A stretch of DNA of 62,000 nt from Mesostigma viride (taxonomy: Eukaryota > Streptophyta > Mesostigmatophyceae > Mesostigmatales > Mesostigmataceae): assembly GCA_009746045.1 (NCBI GenBank), contig RPFO01000015.1, forward strand, positions 347,529 through 409,528. Reading direction: 5' to 3'. The notes below the pieces were generated by a model. The model ran no database searches. It had not been told where the DNA came from and saw only the letters and a program-made list of their open reading frames with translations. Positions 1 through 11,554 of the stretch are shown in pieces; the stretch's first letter is position 1; each line of letters begins with the position of its first letter. A program made the translations under genes and the position numbers.

Positions 1-682
1 CGCAAATCGAAACTGAAAATTGGAAACACGGACGACCAACCTACCTTACCTGACATCGCGACAACATTCATATCTGCTTGCTCGTGAGACTCTCAGCAAC
101 AGGACTACAGGACCGTCAGTTAAATTCCTGGCTACGTTTCGCTCTGGAAATTTTTCGTTGCCACCCCTGAACCCACCATCAGACAGGGCGTGTGTATCGT
201 TGGTCGACATACCCATCTACGTGTCAACGTCCCATGGCGCACGGTGGCATGCAATGCTGATCATGGGTTCGTGGCCACGCTGGCGACTTTCGCGGCAAAA
301 TCTGGCTGCGCGTCTGACACATCTACCACCCGTCACCTGCGCCCGCACCAGAGCGCGAGGCGCGCGGGATGAGAAAACCTGTTTCCCAGTAGTCATTTTT
401 CAACTGTTTCCCAGTAGTCATTTTTCAACTGGGAAAGAATTGGGAAGGCTGCTCTCTCTAGCGTTTCTCTGTGTTTTATATACCTGCGCTTTTCCGACAT
501 GGCGAGGTGATGACTGGTGGTGGCTTTTCCGACATGGTGGCATGAGCGGCTGCGGGCCGGTACTGTTACGTCGCGTAACAACCTGCTTTAGTTACGGCCG
601 TAAATGTAGGTCTTACGTTTCTCTGGCCTAGCTAGTCTGTACGGTCTGTGGTTATGACCGTGAGCTTTCCTATTAAATTAAA
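1..682. other. Non-coding stretch with a 25-bp tandem duplication
   Basis: I see no convincing gene here. A 612-nt open frame on + (20-631) has no recognisable domain, and its composition does not look like the host genes further on. The only clear structure is a perfect 25-bp direct duplication at 381-405 and 406-430 (starting GTTTCCCAGTAG), followed by a partial inverted version of its start (AACTGGGAAAG). It ends in an AT-rich TTAAATTAAATTAA stretch that abuts the dispersed repeat at 683. Confidence 0.5.
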
Positions 683-1527
683 TTAAGGGGAGGGTCCCAT
701 GGAAATGTATCAAAACTGAAGCCCCCTAATAACTACAAAAATGCAACTGACAACCACTGAATGATGTTTGGGAACCATAAACATGATGTTTGGGCATGCA
801 TACCACCACTTGCTGGGGGTACTACCCCCAGCCATACACCGGCTATGTGCTAAAAATAGAAAAAAAACGCTGTCCGGGGCACATCTTGCCCAGAACAGTG
901 GGAGAACCAGTTGCATGAAAAAAGCACAACCCATATAAAAATGTCATGGGACATGGTTTCTACCTAATTGGATCAACAAAATCAGCACATCCCTATGAGT
1001 TATTAATTTTTGGGCCAAAAATACGCTATTTTAGGCGGGGCGTCCCCATACACACTCATAACACATCAATTAGGCCTGAAAAGCACAAGTCAAATTCTGT
1101 CATGACCATAGAAGGCACTGTCAAAGTTTGGTGGCATTCTGAGCTCAGCTGTAGCAGTTATTAATTTTGGCAGTTGGCCACCTGTGCAGACGCTAAGGAA
1201 GGCATTAGTGAGTATTAAGCACACTAACACTTCCTAGCTATGCCATCCAAAAGGCTCGTGACCATGCCCAATTCGACCACAATGTACGAGGTGGCTGGGC
1301 ACGTCATGTGCCCTTGCCTTACCTCGACACGGGTAACCTGTTCCGTGTGTGCACAACAATGAGGCAGGTAGCTCTACATGCCTAGCCAACACTTCTAAAG
1401 CATATTCCAGGTTTATGGTGTGGGCATCATCCCAAAACCAAGCTCAAACACACCCTAGAAAGCCATATCCACTAATCGCCCAACAAGGGTAACAACAGAC
1501 AGTCCACAGAGAAAGCAGAATTATCAT
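683..1527 (+). repeat. Dispersed 845-bp repeat, copy 1
   Basis: This block begins TTAAGGGGAGGGTCCCAT and ends AGAATTATCAT. It recurs nearly unchanged at 56045-56888, so it is a repeat family rather than unique sequence. The similarity stops at the same bases in both copies. No long reading frame, terminal inverted repeat or LTR is visible; the short frames are interrupted. The element type is unknown. In the second copy a LINE tail follows directly, so the true right end may lie further on than the shared block shows. Confidence 0.8.
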
Positions 1528-1648
1528 ACATGCTGCTTGCCAAGGCTTCTTACCATGGTTACCTTGCCTCGCTAGCATATGAATTAGTGTCCATCTTCCC
1601 AGTAAAAGTCCTAAATTTAGGACCAAGTGGAATTAAAATATATATCGA

Positions 1649-1704
1649 GCTACCATGGTCCGGATTCTCCCGATTTCTGGCCTGCGCTGGTTGTCTCTTT
1701 GATA
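1649..1704 (+). repeat. 3' fragment of dispersed retroposon-like repeat M
   Basis: The segment from CGAGCTACCATGGTCC to GTTGTCTCTTTGATA matches the 3' part of a family also seen at about 5720-5960, 22745-22854, 36700-36930 (reverse) and 55893-55927. It is flanked by ATATATAT-type sequence on both sides. That could be a short target duplication but is too simple to prove. All copies share the right end near TTGATA, while left ends differ, as expected for 5' truncation during reverse transcription. Confidence 0.6.
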
Positions 1705-3224
1705 TATATGTAAACATTAAAATTTGACCCTGGCATTCGTGCCCATGACAGATAACACACTTTTTTAGTTTCTATCAAAAACCTGGGGTCAAATAATTAC
1801 ATTTAGTGCATGAATGGGCCCTGCCACCTGCCAGACCTCAAAGCGCGAATTTGGCCAAAATGTGGGTTTTAGGACCATTAGGACCAATTATTGTCAACGC
1901 ATGACCATGCTATCCACACGGTCCCTTGAGCATCTTACAAGCGCTAGGGGACCCTACGAGGCCTTGGGATGGCGGGGCAGCGTATAACAAGGCCATACCC
2001 TGCTGTGGCTGCCTCTATATATACGCGTGATTAACGGTGTCACAGATGGTGCAGGTAATGCAATATAGGGTTGCATGGTTGCTGAGGTTGCCCGGCTTGA
2101 ACATGGCCCACCCCTTGCGGTAAACTTTCTCTAAGCATATGCCAAACCTTCTTTGACATCGCGGACATGCTGGCCACCACCCAGCGATGAAAAAACATTG
2201 CATTTGCATTGCAACTAACACATGAATGCAGCCAAATCAAGTTACAAAACAACGTTGTGCTAACATGCAACGCTTTGTGAGCGAATTCAGGGTGCATGTA
2301 ACACGTAAACCATACTGTATATACTGTCTGAGAACACCCTGAACGACTGCAGGCCATAGGACCATGGTTTATAACTAACACATGAGTAAAACTGCTCTTA
2401 CGCATGTGTGTTTTAGCTGCAGCGGACGACGAAGATAGAGACGTAAAAAATTGTATGACGTAAACCAACTATGTGTGACAGTTATGTGCACAGAGAGCGT
2501 CCCCTCTTTTTAGGCATAGCTGGCTGACTCAAAACACCACGACGGCGTTGCCAGTTACACTCATGATCTAGGACAACCCGGCACTTACCTGCTACTTACG
2601 TCGCCTCATTCCAGATGGTTGCAAAAAAGTCGCTGAAATCCGCAGCGAGGTCAGCTTTCCGAGAGCTGAGCGCACCAAAGCTGGCCAACCGGTTCGACAA
2701 TAATATAAACCACGCTTGTGCTGCGTTCTAGGTCCAAGAAATACCGAAAGTGAAGACCTATAAGGTGCGCTCGCTGCCCAGCCTGAACGTCCCTAAAACA
2801 TGGTCGACAATGGAAATCGGGCAAGAATATCACGGCCCAGGCGCTCCCATGTCAAATACTCCGTTTCTAAACTCCAGACTATAATAAAAATCGTCCACAA
2901 AAATTTCCTGGCTTGATTCGCACCACCATTGCTAATACACTAACATGTTTGTGCCAAAATCGACCCTCCGCGAGCAGGCGATCTGCGACCCATTTCTGTT
3001 GTGCCGCTGTGATACAGCGCTACACATAAAAACTTGCGCAGAAAATATTCACAGCCTCATAACTAACAACCTTTCGTTTTTGCTACTGGGCGCCCGAAAT
3101 GATAAACGCACGTGAAAACGCCGGCCACGATTGTCAGGTCGCCATATCCACCTCACTTCATTCCCGCACCCACTTTTTCGCTCCAAAATCGGTTATATTT
3201 TTGGTCGAGGTACCTACTTTCCCG

Positions 3225-3355
3225 CCATTATACCCGGTACCCGGGTACGGAATCCGGGTACCATGTGCCGGTACCACGGGTCGGGTACATCATGCCGGGT
3301 ACGGTCCACATGGGGTACGGTCCATATAGTGACCCCCCCCCCCCGGTACCTCGGT
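3225..3355. repeat. Degenerate GGTACC/GGGTACGG cluster
   Basis: About 130 bp densely packed with variants of a GGTACC palindrome (CCGGTACCCGGGTACGG, CCGGGTACCATG, CCGGTACCACGGG, GGGTACGGTCC), followed by a 12-C run and another GGTACC. There is no regular period, so it is an irregular array rather than a clean satellite. No function can be assigned. Confidence 0.6.
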
Positions 3356-4414
3356 TATAGTGACCACTAGGACGATTTAGGACAAAGTACTAAATTTAGG
3401 ACCGTGGGATGATTAACATTAGGGCTCTCCCATTTTAGTGGGAGAAAGGCCAACAAGACAACGATAACCCCTACCTACGTGCAGTTCCACCCATGCAGTA
3501 TGCCCCTCAAAAAAACCACTGCCACCTTTCTTTCCAGCGCAATTGTTTGCCAAGAAACAAACTCAAGCTTGTGAGCCTCTAACCACAATGAAGCCTCTGC
3601 TAAGAAAGGCCGCGTCAATATTCACACAAAACTGAGTGCTGTTAGCAATCTCCTTCCAAGAAACCACTCAGCAAATCCCTGACAACTTGACGATATGCCA
3701 CGGTCACGCTTTGACACGTCCCAGCCATGCAACGTACATAAAAACCACTGAAAGGTGCCAGGAATCTGGCGATGCGTAGCACGGAATGGCATTATACCTG
3801 GCGCTAACTGCACGGAAAGAAGCCGAAAACTTGCGTTGATAACCCATAAAGGAAGCGAAACATTCATAGGGTCACGTTGGTCACACGATCGTACCTTTTG
3901 ATTGTCCTTCGCCCAGCGGCGCAAGAAAGAACAACCTTCCATGGAATAATAAGACGCGCATCCCGCGAGCCTGGAGAGTGTCTTACCGATCATGACGTAC
4001 GGAAATCTTGCCGAAACCCAGCAAATTTTTTAAAGCTTTACCAATAACAATTTAAACGCATCCTTGACGCTAGGTAAAGCCCATAAAACCTGACAATCAC
4101 CGCCGCCAGCGTGCATTCTAATTTATTCCTCTCGACGAAAACATCAGATTGGACCCCCGTGGCGATGGTCATCAATAAAATCATCGACACTGCAAAAAAC
4201 GCGAACCCCGCTACGAAGTAGTATCATTTACTCATCGTCTGTAAGATTCGCTCAGTTTCTCTGCATTCCGCGAGCTATCATTTTCTACTCTGCCTGAAAG
4301 CACGTCGCCATGGCCAGCTCCGGTAGGGGTGCGCGCCCCGTGCACCACTTTTTCACGGTACGGAGGGGTACCGCGAATTTTTCGGCGCCAAAATATTCGC
4401 GCCGGGACCGTCCC

Positions 4415-4635
4415 CTTAAATTAAATTATAACATGACTCCGTTGGGAGATCATGTAGCACATATTCCCGTGGATGGATGGAGGGGCGGGCAAAGCCGCGA
4501 AACCGAACTAATCTAACTCTAAGCTAATCTAATCTAGAAAACCCTACTTATACTACTCAGCAAAGCGCCCCTTCCGCTTGGGGGGAGGGGGCTTGCCCAC
4601 AGGGGCGGGCGTATGAGCTTTCCTATGCCTACGTG
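4415..4635 (-). mobile_element. LINE 3'-end fragment (tail family 3)
   Basis: Read on the minus strand, this carries the last codons of a LINE ORF2 (ending ...PVGKPPPPKRKGRFAE then stop), a short 3' UTR, a CTCC-CAAC-GGAG hairpin and an AT-rich TTAAATTTAA-type tail at its low-coordinate end. The same ORF2 end and 3' UTR recur at 21387-21665, and the tail recurs at about 19290-19346. It is a 5'-truncated, dead copy. No target duplication was identified. Confidence 0.6.
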
Positions 4636-5719
<1,084 letters not shown>

Positions 5720-5960
5720 AAACACACGCCCTGATCAAGCATGCTGTTTCCGGCCCGGCCACCGTCTAGGTCATCTAGTCGCTCTACAGTCTACACGTAA
5801 GCCAGCCATAATTTCAATGCACAAGGATACACATTTCCATCACCATTCATCTTCATCATCCTGAACGACTCGAACACGCGGACAAGATAACGGCAGGCTC
5901 GAGCTACCATGGTCCGGATTCTACCGATTTCTGGCCTGCGCTGGTTGTCTCCTTGATACA
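5720..5960 (+). repeat. Dispersed retroposon-like repeat M, longest + copy
   Basis: This about 240-bp repeat contains CACGCCCTGATCA, CCGTCTAGGTC, CATCATCCTGAACG, CTCGAGCTACCATGGTCC and ends GGTTGTCTCCTTGATA. The same landmarks in the same order occur in reverse at about 36700-36930, and its right half at 22745-22854. Shared 3' end with variable 5' ends, plus a micro-copy with a 20-bp target duplication at 55893, suggests a SINE-like or LINE-derived retroposon. I could not find convincing A and B boxes of a tRNA-type promoter, so the class is open. Confidence 0.6.
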
Positions 5961-6016
5961 GTACAGGCTGGTTAGGCCAAAAGGGTCAAAATTCTGTCAT
6001 GTGGGCTTAACTTTTG

Positions 6017-6469
6017 ATCGGATTTCTCTGAAAATAGTTTCTTATAATGGGCGAGAACGAACGCCGCAATCGAAGTGTTCCTGACGGCGGCAAAGATTAC
6101 GTGGCACGCTCTTGGGGTTCCAGTTTCGCTGGCATGGCCGGCGACTAGGGCCGTTTTTAGCGGATGATAATCAGTTTGGATTTTGTAACTGGGTGATTAG
6201 TTACGGGCAGTTTTCGTTGTTGTTCAGGCGGTTAAAAGGGTCGTATTTATAAGGCCTTTTAATTTTGTATGCTGGCCTGAAACTGCCTTTGATTGGCGAC
6301 TAGTGTAGTTAAAAGTTCTGACTCGAATCATTTTGCTGACATTTCGTAGTTGCCGGTCTGACATTAGTTGTGTCAGTAAGGCTGGGATTTTTTTAGGGGC
6401 GTTGCCATGTAGCGTGTTGTGTCGTCTTTTTAGGGACCTTGCGAGGAAGGGGAAGGTCTTTTTTCTTGC
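6017..6469. repeat. 453-bp duplicated segment A, copy 1
   Basis: This segment (ATCGGATTTCTCTG... to ...TTTTTTCTTGC) is repeated at 7493-7945 with only about one visible substitution (a G/A near 6233/7709). It has no gene or terminal repeats. The near identity implies a recent duplication. Confidence 0.9.
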
Positions 6470-7366
6470 ATGACGCTGGGCACGCGTTGGCCGAGGCTAT
6501 GGTGATGCAAGGAATGCCGACGCCTCCCCGGCCTTGTGCCCGCTCGGGCGCAGGGCTTAATTAAATTAACAGACGGGCGGCAGCCCCTGAGCTTCCGGTT
6601 TCACGGAAGTCACAGCGGCTGCCAAGTGTCCGGACTGATTCTCACTTTGGTACTGGGTCCGGATGGTTGGGAATCTGCGCAGGAGGTTGGGCTGCGCTAG
6701 TGCAATATTCAGATCGAATATGAAGGGGAAGATCTGCTTGTCGAAACGGAAGGGCTGGCCTGCGTGGCAGCCTTGTACCTGAGGATGCTTGCGCTTCGGG
6801 TTAAGGTTCTGTGACGTTGGCTGGCCTGCCTTGGGCTGGTTCGTACCTGGGGATGCTTGCGCTCCGGGTTGGACTAGTTGAGGTCGTGGCGATAATTTTA
6901 ATAAATTTAAAAATATTTTCACTCACACCGTTGTTTGGCGCGCGGTCTCGGCGCTGGGGGTGAGGGCTGATATGCGGCCTTGATTATATGCCTAACGGTA
7001 AATCTGTTAGCATGGTAGGTGCGGGGGTGTGCCCCCTGTCAAGGACGATGCTCTCCTAAAGGGGTCGTGGCGAAATATAGTGAGAAACGAAACTTGGGGT
7101 TTCGGTAATTGCTTGATCGCTGTGTCTTCTGCTTTGTCTTCGCAACAACAACAACTCCTGTTGCCGATCAGAGGGGAGGCCTTCTTTGGGGTCGGTGGCG
7201 GGCCCTGCAAAGGGTCAATTCGCGGAATGTGGTTACCTATAACAGTGCATCAATGCATCCACAGCTGCTGGTGTTAAAACGGGGTCCATTGCGGCAGGGC
7301 ATTCTCGATGGACACGCGGTCCTGGGAGAGAGGGGAGCGGCTTTGAGTCAGCCAGGCGTGGGGGAG
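6470..7366. other. Spacer between duplicated segments
   Basis: About 900 bp between segment A copy 1 and segment B copy 1. It contains a TTAATTAAATTAA stretch at about 6557 and a direct repeat of GGTTCGGGTT/GCTGGCCTGC-like sequence at about 6760-6870 (two diverged copies of a roughly 60-bp unit including CCTGGGGATGCTTGCGC). Short frames are present but none is supported as a gene. Confidence 0.4.
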
Positions 7367-8100
7367 TTGGGGATTCGCAAACTTTGCTCGGAGAACTGCA
7401 AATGGCAGGGGACGCCATTTTGCTGTCCATTTTAAGCGACCACTTAATGTTTTCAATAAGAAGTTGGTGGAGTGGGAGCAATGGATACACGAATCGGATT
7501 TCTCTGAAAATAGTTTCTTATAATGGGCGAGAACGAACGCCGCAATCGAAGTGTTCCTGACGGCGGCAAAGATTACGTGGCACGCTCTTGGGGTTCCAGT
7601 TTCGCTGGCATGGCCGGCGACTAGGGCCGTTTTTAGCGGATGATAATCAGTTTGGATTTTGTAACTGGGTGATTAGTTACGGGCAGTTTTCGTTGTTGTT
7701 CAGGCGGTTAAAAAGGTCGTATTTATAAGGCCTTTTAATTTTGTATGCTGGCCTGAAACTGCCTTTGATTGGCGACTAGTGTAGTTAAAAGTTCTGACTC
7801 GAATCATTTTGCTGACATTTCGTAGTTGCCGGTCTGACATTAGTTGTGTCAGTAAGGCTGGGATTTTTTTAGGGGCGTTGCCATGTAGCGTGTTGTGTCG
7901 TCTTTTTAGGGACCTTGCGAGGAAGGGGAAGGTCTTTTTTCTTGCCCACCCACCCTCCCTGTGTTTTGTTGTCTTGGGGATTCGCAAACTTTGCTCGGAG
8001 AACTGCAAATGGCAGGGGACGCCATTTTGCTGTCCATTTTAAGCGACCACTTAATGTTTTCAATAAGAAGTTGGTGGAGTGGGAGCAATGGATACACGAA
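7367..8100. repeat. B-A-B nested duplication
   Basis: Segment B (127 bp, TTGGGGATTCGC... to ...GGATACACGAA) occurs at 7367-7493 and 7974-8100. Between the two copies lie segment A copy 2 (7493-7945) and a 28-bp spacer. Segment A starts exactly where the first B ends. The four small frames over B are shadows of the duplicated DNA; no gene is supported. Confidence 0.85.
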
Positions 8101-8868
8101 AATACTTTTCCAAAAATACCGCAAAATAGATCAGAATTCATGGGAAAATATTTTTAAAACATCTACGTTGAGAAAATGCTACTTTTGCCGACCAAACTAG
8201 GGCTAAACAAGCATATTGTGTTTCCCCTGCTTAAGTTAACATGGAGACAAGCCCACAGCTCCAGCCAATAAGTAAGTAGTAAGTAAGTACTTGCGTGTCA
8301 TGCGCAAAGGCATGCCACGGAGTACTATGCTAATCTCATTAGAAAAAAAATTACACAAAAGTTTAAACAAATATCGTCTGCATCATCCCCCAACCGTTAA
8401 GCACTAGATGGGGATGTAATCCTCATCCGAGCTGTCCTCTACTGTAATGGCAGACGAGGCGGTAGTGTAGCGCTCCAGCCAATAGTGTGGCAGGTCAAAA
8501 AAATCCGCAAAAATATTCATCAAATCAGAAATAAGAAAGTTCCTGCGGGACAAGGACAAGATTCCCATGAATCTAGCAGTTATTCACAAAGTAAAGATAT
8601 AGCTTGCAGTTACAGCCAATGAACTAAAGCTGGACATAACTTGACTTCCTGAACAATCTACTTGGGATCTCCAAGATCCGAGACCACTTTTGCCAAGCAG
8701 TTTTTCATGCAGATTCAACTGCTGAGAGGGCGGCCGCAAAATATACCGGCTTGTCAGGTAGAAATCCGTATGTTCCTTGCAGAAATCTGAGTTGTTGAGT
8801 CAAAGCTGCTACAACTATTAGTAGATATAATTTTTTCTGACAGCCCCTTCAGCAGTTGCATCCGTCAT
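8101..8868. other. Intergenic, nothing recognised
   Basis: About 770 bp of AT-rich sequence with short AAGTAAGTAAGT and AGTAAGT repeats near 8270-8300. No reading frame, RNA gene or element ends were identified up to the target duplication at 8869. Confidence 0.4.
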
Positions 8869-10384
8869 GAAAAACTGCCTAGGAGTTGCGCGCAAGCCCT
8901 TGGGCACGTTACATGGGCACAACCCTTATGCTGGCTTCCTGTGCGCATCACCCCCTGTTCTGAGAGTGCTCGATCTCTACGCGTGGCAGGGGGACAGATA
9001 TCGGTTACGGGCATACACTGAAGTTAATGCTTGGGTGCAAAACATGCCATCGCTACACCCTTGGAACACCCTCATCCAGGCCATCCCAGCTACATGGCAT
9101 GCTCTGATGATGGCCCCACGCAAGGCCCTCCAACCGGGTGATTGGATCAGTTTTTACCCAGACGGGATCACATCCACATGCAAAGGTCTGGTCCGGGGAG
9201 TGTTACCTCCGGCCGGAATTCAAGTCCAAGTGGCCGACACCCTTCCAGGCCACAATGGTTGCCTCAATCAGTTGGCGACATTATGTGTCTGTCTTCCAGC
9301 CCACCAATGTCACCGTATCCGGATGGTCCCGTGGTTAGTATCAAGGTCCTGCATGTTCCAGCCGGACCCCACGACCCCGGCGGAGGCCATCACTTGGTTA
9401 CACGTAGGCAATACGAGATTGGATACTTTACCATTGGACCCCCTGGAATTTGGCTGGACCCTGACCAAGGGGATGTCTAAGATCAGCAAATGTCTTTACG
9501 AGTACACGGCAGAATGGGGTTATGACATTTTATTGCACGAGAACCATAAGCTCCACCCTGGCCGCCCACGATGGGGCTTTCAATGGCCTGGCTGGATACA
9601 ATTGGATTAAACCGACTTATCACCCTGGCGGTCGATCACCCTTTGGTGGACCGCAGAGCGGCCGGCATTCAACATCTTTTACTGCACAGAGCCATCGGGG
9701 TAAACGCGACCCTCAGCAGCCGGTTTCACCACGATGCGACATGCCTGTGCACCTTCCCTTCGGAAACAATTGAGCACCGCTTTCTCTACTGCCAAGTGAG
9801 CGGGGTGTGGCAATGGTTGTTTAACGTATGGTCCGCATGGACCGCGCTACCACATTCCACACTAACGCTATCCGTGCGTTGTATCATATTCGGTATGGCG
9901 GGGACCCCCGGGGAGGAGTTATCCGACAGTCAACTAGCCTGGGTATGGCTCCGAACTAATATGGTATATCATGCGATCTGGACTATCCGGAACGAGACGG
10001 TTTTCAAAGTGCGGCACGAATACACCAAAGCCGCCGTGGTGAGGCGGTTTATCTTCCTTTGGAACTCAGCAATGCGTCGCGCTTGGCTCTTGGCGCAAGA
10101 ACAATACAAGGTGTGGGACCCCGGGCCCAACAATTACAGGCCCAGCCCCTTGGAGCTCTTCCATGCTCTCCTGGGACGCAACCGGGTGTTTACTTGCATT
10201 CCCCACGGTGACCTTACGCGCGTCACTTGGCTCCCCTGGTCACATAATGCTCCTTTCTAAACCTTTCACCTATCACACTACCCTCAGTGGGTAACCAGCT
10301 GGTCGATACGTGGTACCTCTTAACCTAATGATATTCCTATTGGTTAATAAAAATACCCATTTACCCGGAAAAACTGCCTAGGAG
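8869..10384 (+). mobile_element. 5'-truncated LINE with 17-bp target duplication
   Basis: The 17-bp sequence GAAAAACTGCCTAGGAG is present at 8869-8885 and again at 10368-10384, framing a 1482-bp insert (8886-10367). The insert carries the 3' part of a non-LTR retrotransposon ORF2 and a short 3' UTR ending in an AATAAAAATACCCATTTACCCG-like tail. Target duplication of this length, an absent 5' half and an intact 3' end are the signature of target-primed reverse transcription. This LINE is of a different family from those with TTAA tails elsewhere in the window. Confidence 0.85.
8886..10260 (+). pseudogene. LINE ORF2 C-terminal part (zf-RVT region)
   Basis: The reading runs in one frame to a stop at 9610 and continues in another frame, open from about 9550 to the TAA at 10260, so at least one frameshift separates the halves. 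The second half contains a Cys/His pattern typical of the zf-RVT module that ends many plant-type LINE reverse transcriptases (CLC, then ETIEHRFLYC, then VWQW), followed by Trp-rich helices. The first ATG (8867) lies at the junction of host sequence and target duplication, so it is not the true start; coding begins at the truncation point. The reverse transcriptase core itself is missing. Confidence 0.65.
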
Positions 10385-10690
10385 ATGTGTTTTCAGAATC
10401 TCGAGATTCGGTGACTCACTGTAGTCCAGGAAATCATGCTGACACTAAAAGGGTCACTATAGCCTAACCAGCCTGTACTTACAGTACATTTCCTTCCCCC
10501 GATCCATCGACCCAATTCACAGGGGATTTAAGTTGTCTACAGGATTTACGTAACTGGACTGCAAACGCAATTTCATCTCAGCTTCACATTGATGACATCC
10601 TCAATTTGATATTGACTTGAAAACGTAGAAGAATTAATCGCCCTGGCAGGACAGCGATGTGAGGCGTGCATTTGGAAGAGTGTCGTAATT
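10385..10690. other. Upstream region of the Q-rich gene
   Basis: About 300 bp of unique sequence between the LINE insertion and the TATA-like box. It holds a GAATCTCGAGATTC palindrome at about 10397 and a CTAACCAGCCTGTAC stretch (about 10464) that is the inverse of text at about 5964. No gene is seen. Confidence 0.4.
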
Positions 10691-10691
10691 C

Positions 10692-10701
10692 GTGTATAAA
10701 G
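10692..10701 (+). promoter_or_regulatory. TATA-like box upstream of the Q-rich gene
   Basis: The motif GTATAAAGCG lies about 175 bp upstream of the presumed start codon at 10871, on the same strand and in otherwise unremarkable sequence. A start site about 30 bp downstream would give a 5' UTR of roughly 140 nt. Support is motif and position only. Confidence 0.4.
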
Positions 10702-10747
10702 CGGGCTTTCTGGTGAGTTTCCCTATTCCCTATTGCCTATTGAGTGC

Positions 10748-10819
10748 ATGACGGCACTCAACGCATACCGAAAAGGAGATTTACTTAGTGGATACCAAGG
10801 TGGAAGAGCCACCGCGTAG
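10748..10819 (+). promoter_or_regulatory. Candidate 23-codon upstream ORF
   Basis: An ATG at 10748 opens a 23-codon frame closed by TAG at 10817-10819, about 50 nt before the main start at 10871 and downstream of the TATA-like box. If transcription begins near 10725 this uORF would be in the 5' UTR and could reduce translation of the main frame. Its peptide has no recognised motif. The main start has an in-frame TGA immediately upstream (10865-10867). Confidence 0.4.
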
Positions 10820-10870
10820 CCGAATCATCGCGTTGTGGGGGATCGAGGCAGCAGTTCTACGGCCTGACAT

Positions 10871-11510
10871 ATGGCCATGACGCAAGCCTCCCGCGCATCC
10901 TCCGGGAGTTCGATATCTGAAAAGGCGATAAAAACGACGGAGGAGATGGAGGCGATGAATGCCTGCCCGCCCGAGCCTCAATCTTCGTGCAGCGGTGACG
11001 CGAGTTCCCGGAGCTCGAATGACCTGTACAGCGACGAGACGAGCGACTCCGACGATCTCGACATCGACGCCCTCATGGCCAGCGACGAATTCCTCGGGCC
11101 TGGCGAGCAGGCGGAGGCCGAGATCGGCGACCAGGCGACGGACCGCGCCCAGGTAGACGCGCCCCTTGTCGTCACAACCACCAGCGCGAGCCCGGCGGGC
11201 TCGGATGCCAGCAGCTCGGGATCGCGGCGCAGCCCGGCGGCCGACCCGAGCGTGCCGAGAGAGGGTTCGGTGAAGACCAGCATAACAGAGGCGATGATCG
11301 AGAACGCGCCCAGCTTCTGTCGTCCCCGGCTGCTGGCACGGAAGGAGAAGGAGGAAAGGGAGGAGAGGGAGGCGCGCCGGCGCCAGCAGCAAGAGCAGGC
11401 CGCCGAGGCCGAGGAAGCCGCGCTTCGCCACGCGCGGGAGGTGGAGCCGGAGGCAGCGAGGAAGCGGCAGCAACAGCAACAGCAGCAGCAACAGCAGGAA
11501 CAACAACGGC

Positions 11511-11554
<44 letters not shown>

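Larger units (their letters stand above)
1528..4414. other. Intergenic, no gene recognised; small repeats
   Basis: No reading frame here resembles a known protein; frames such as 2040-2468 (-) and 3622-3993 (-) lack domains and compositional support. Inside are a short fragment of a dispersed retroposon at about 1649-1704 (see the fuller copy at 5720-5960) and several CCTAAATTTAGG-like palindromes near 1610 and 3390. A cluster of GGTACC-type motifs lies at about 3225-3355. Confidence 0.45.

Noticed and set aside
20-631. 203-residue frame at the left edge
   Set aside because: No domain, no codon or composition signal like the two host genes, and it overlaps a 25-bp tandem duplication.
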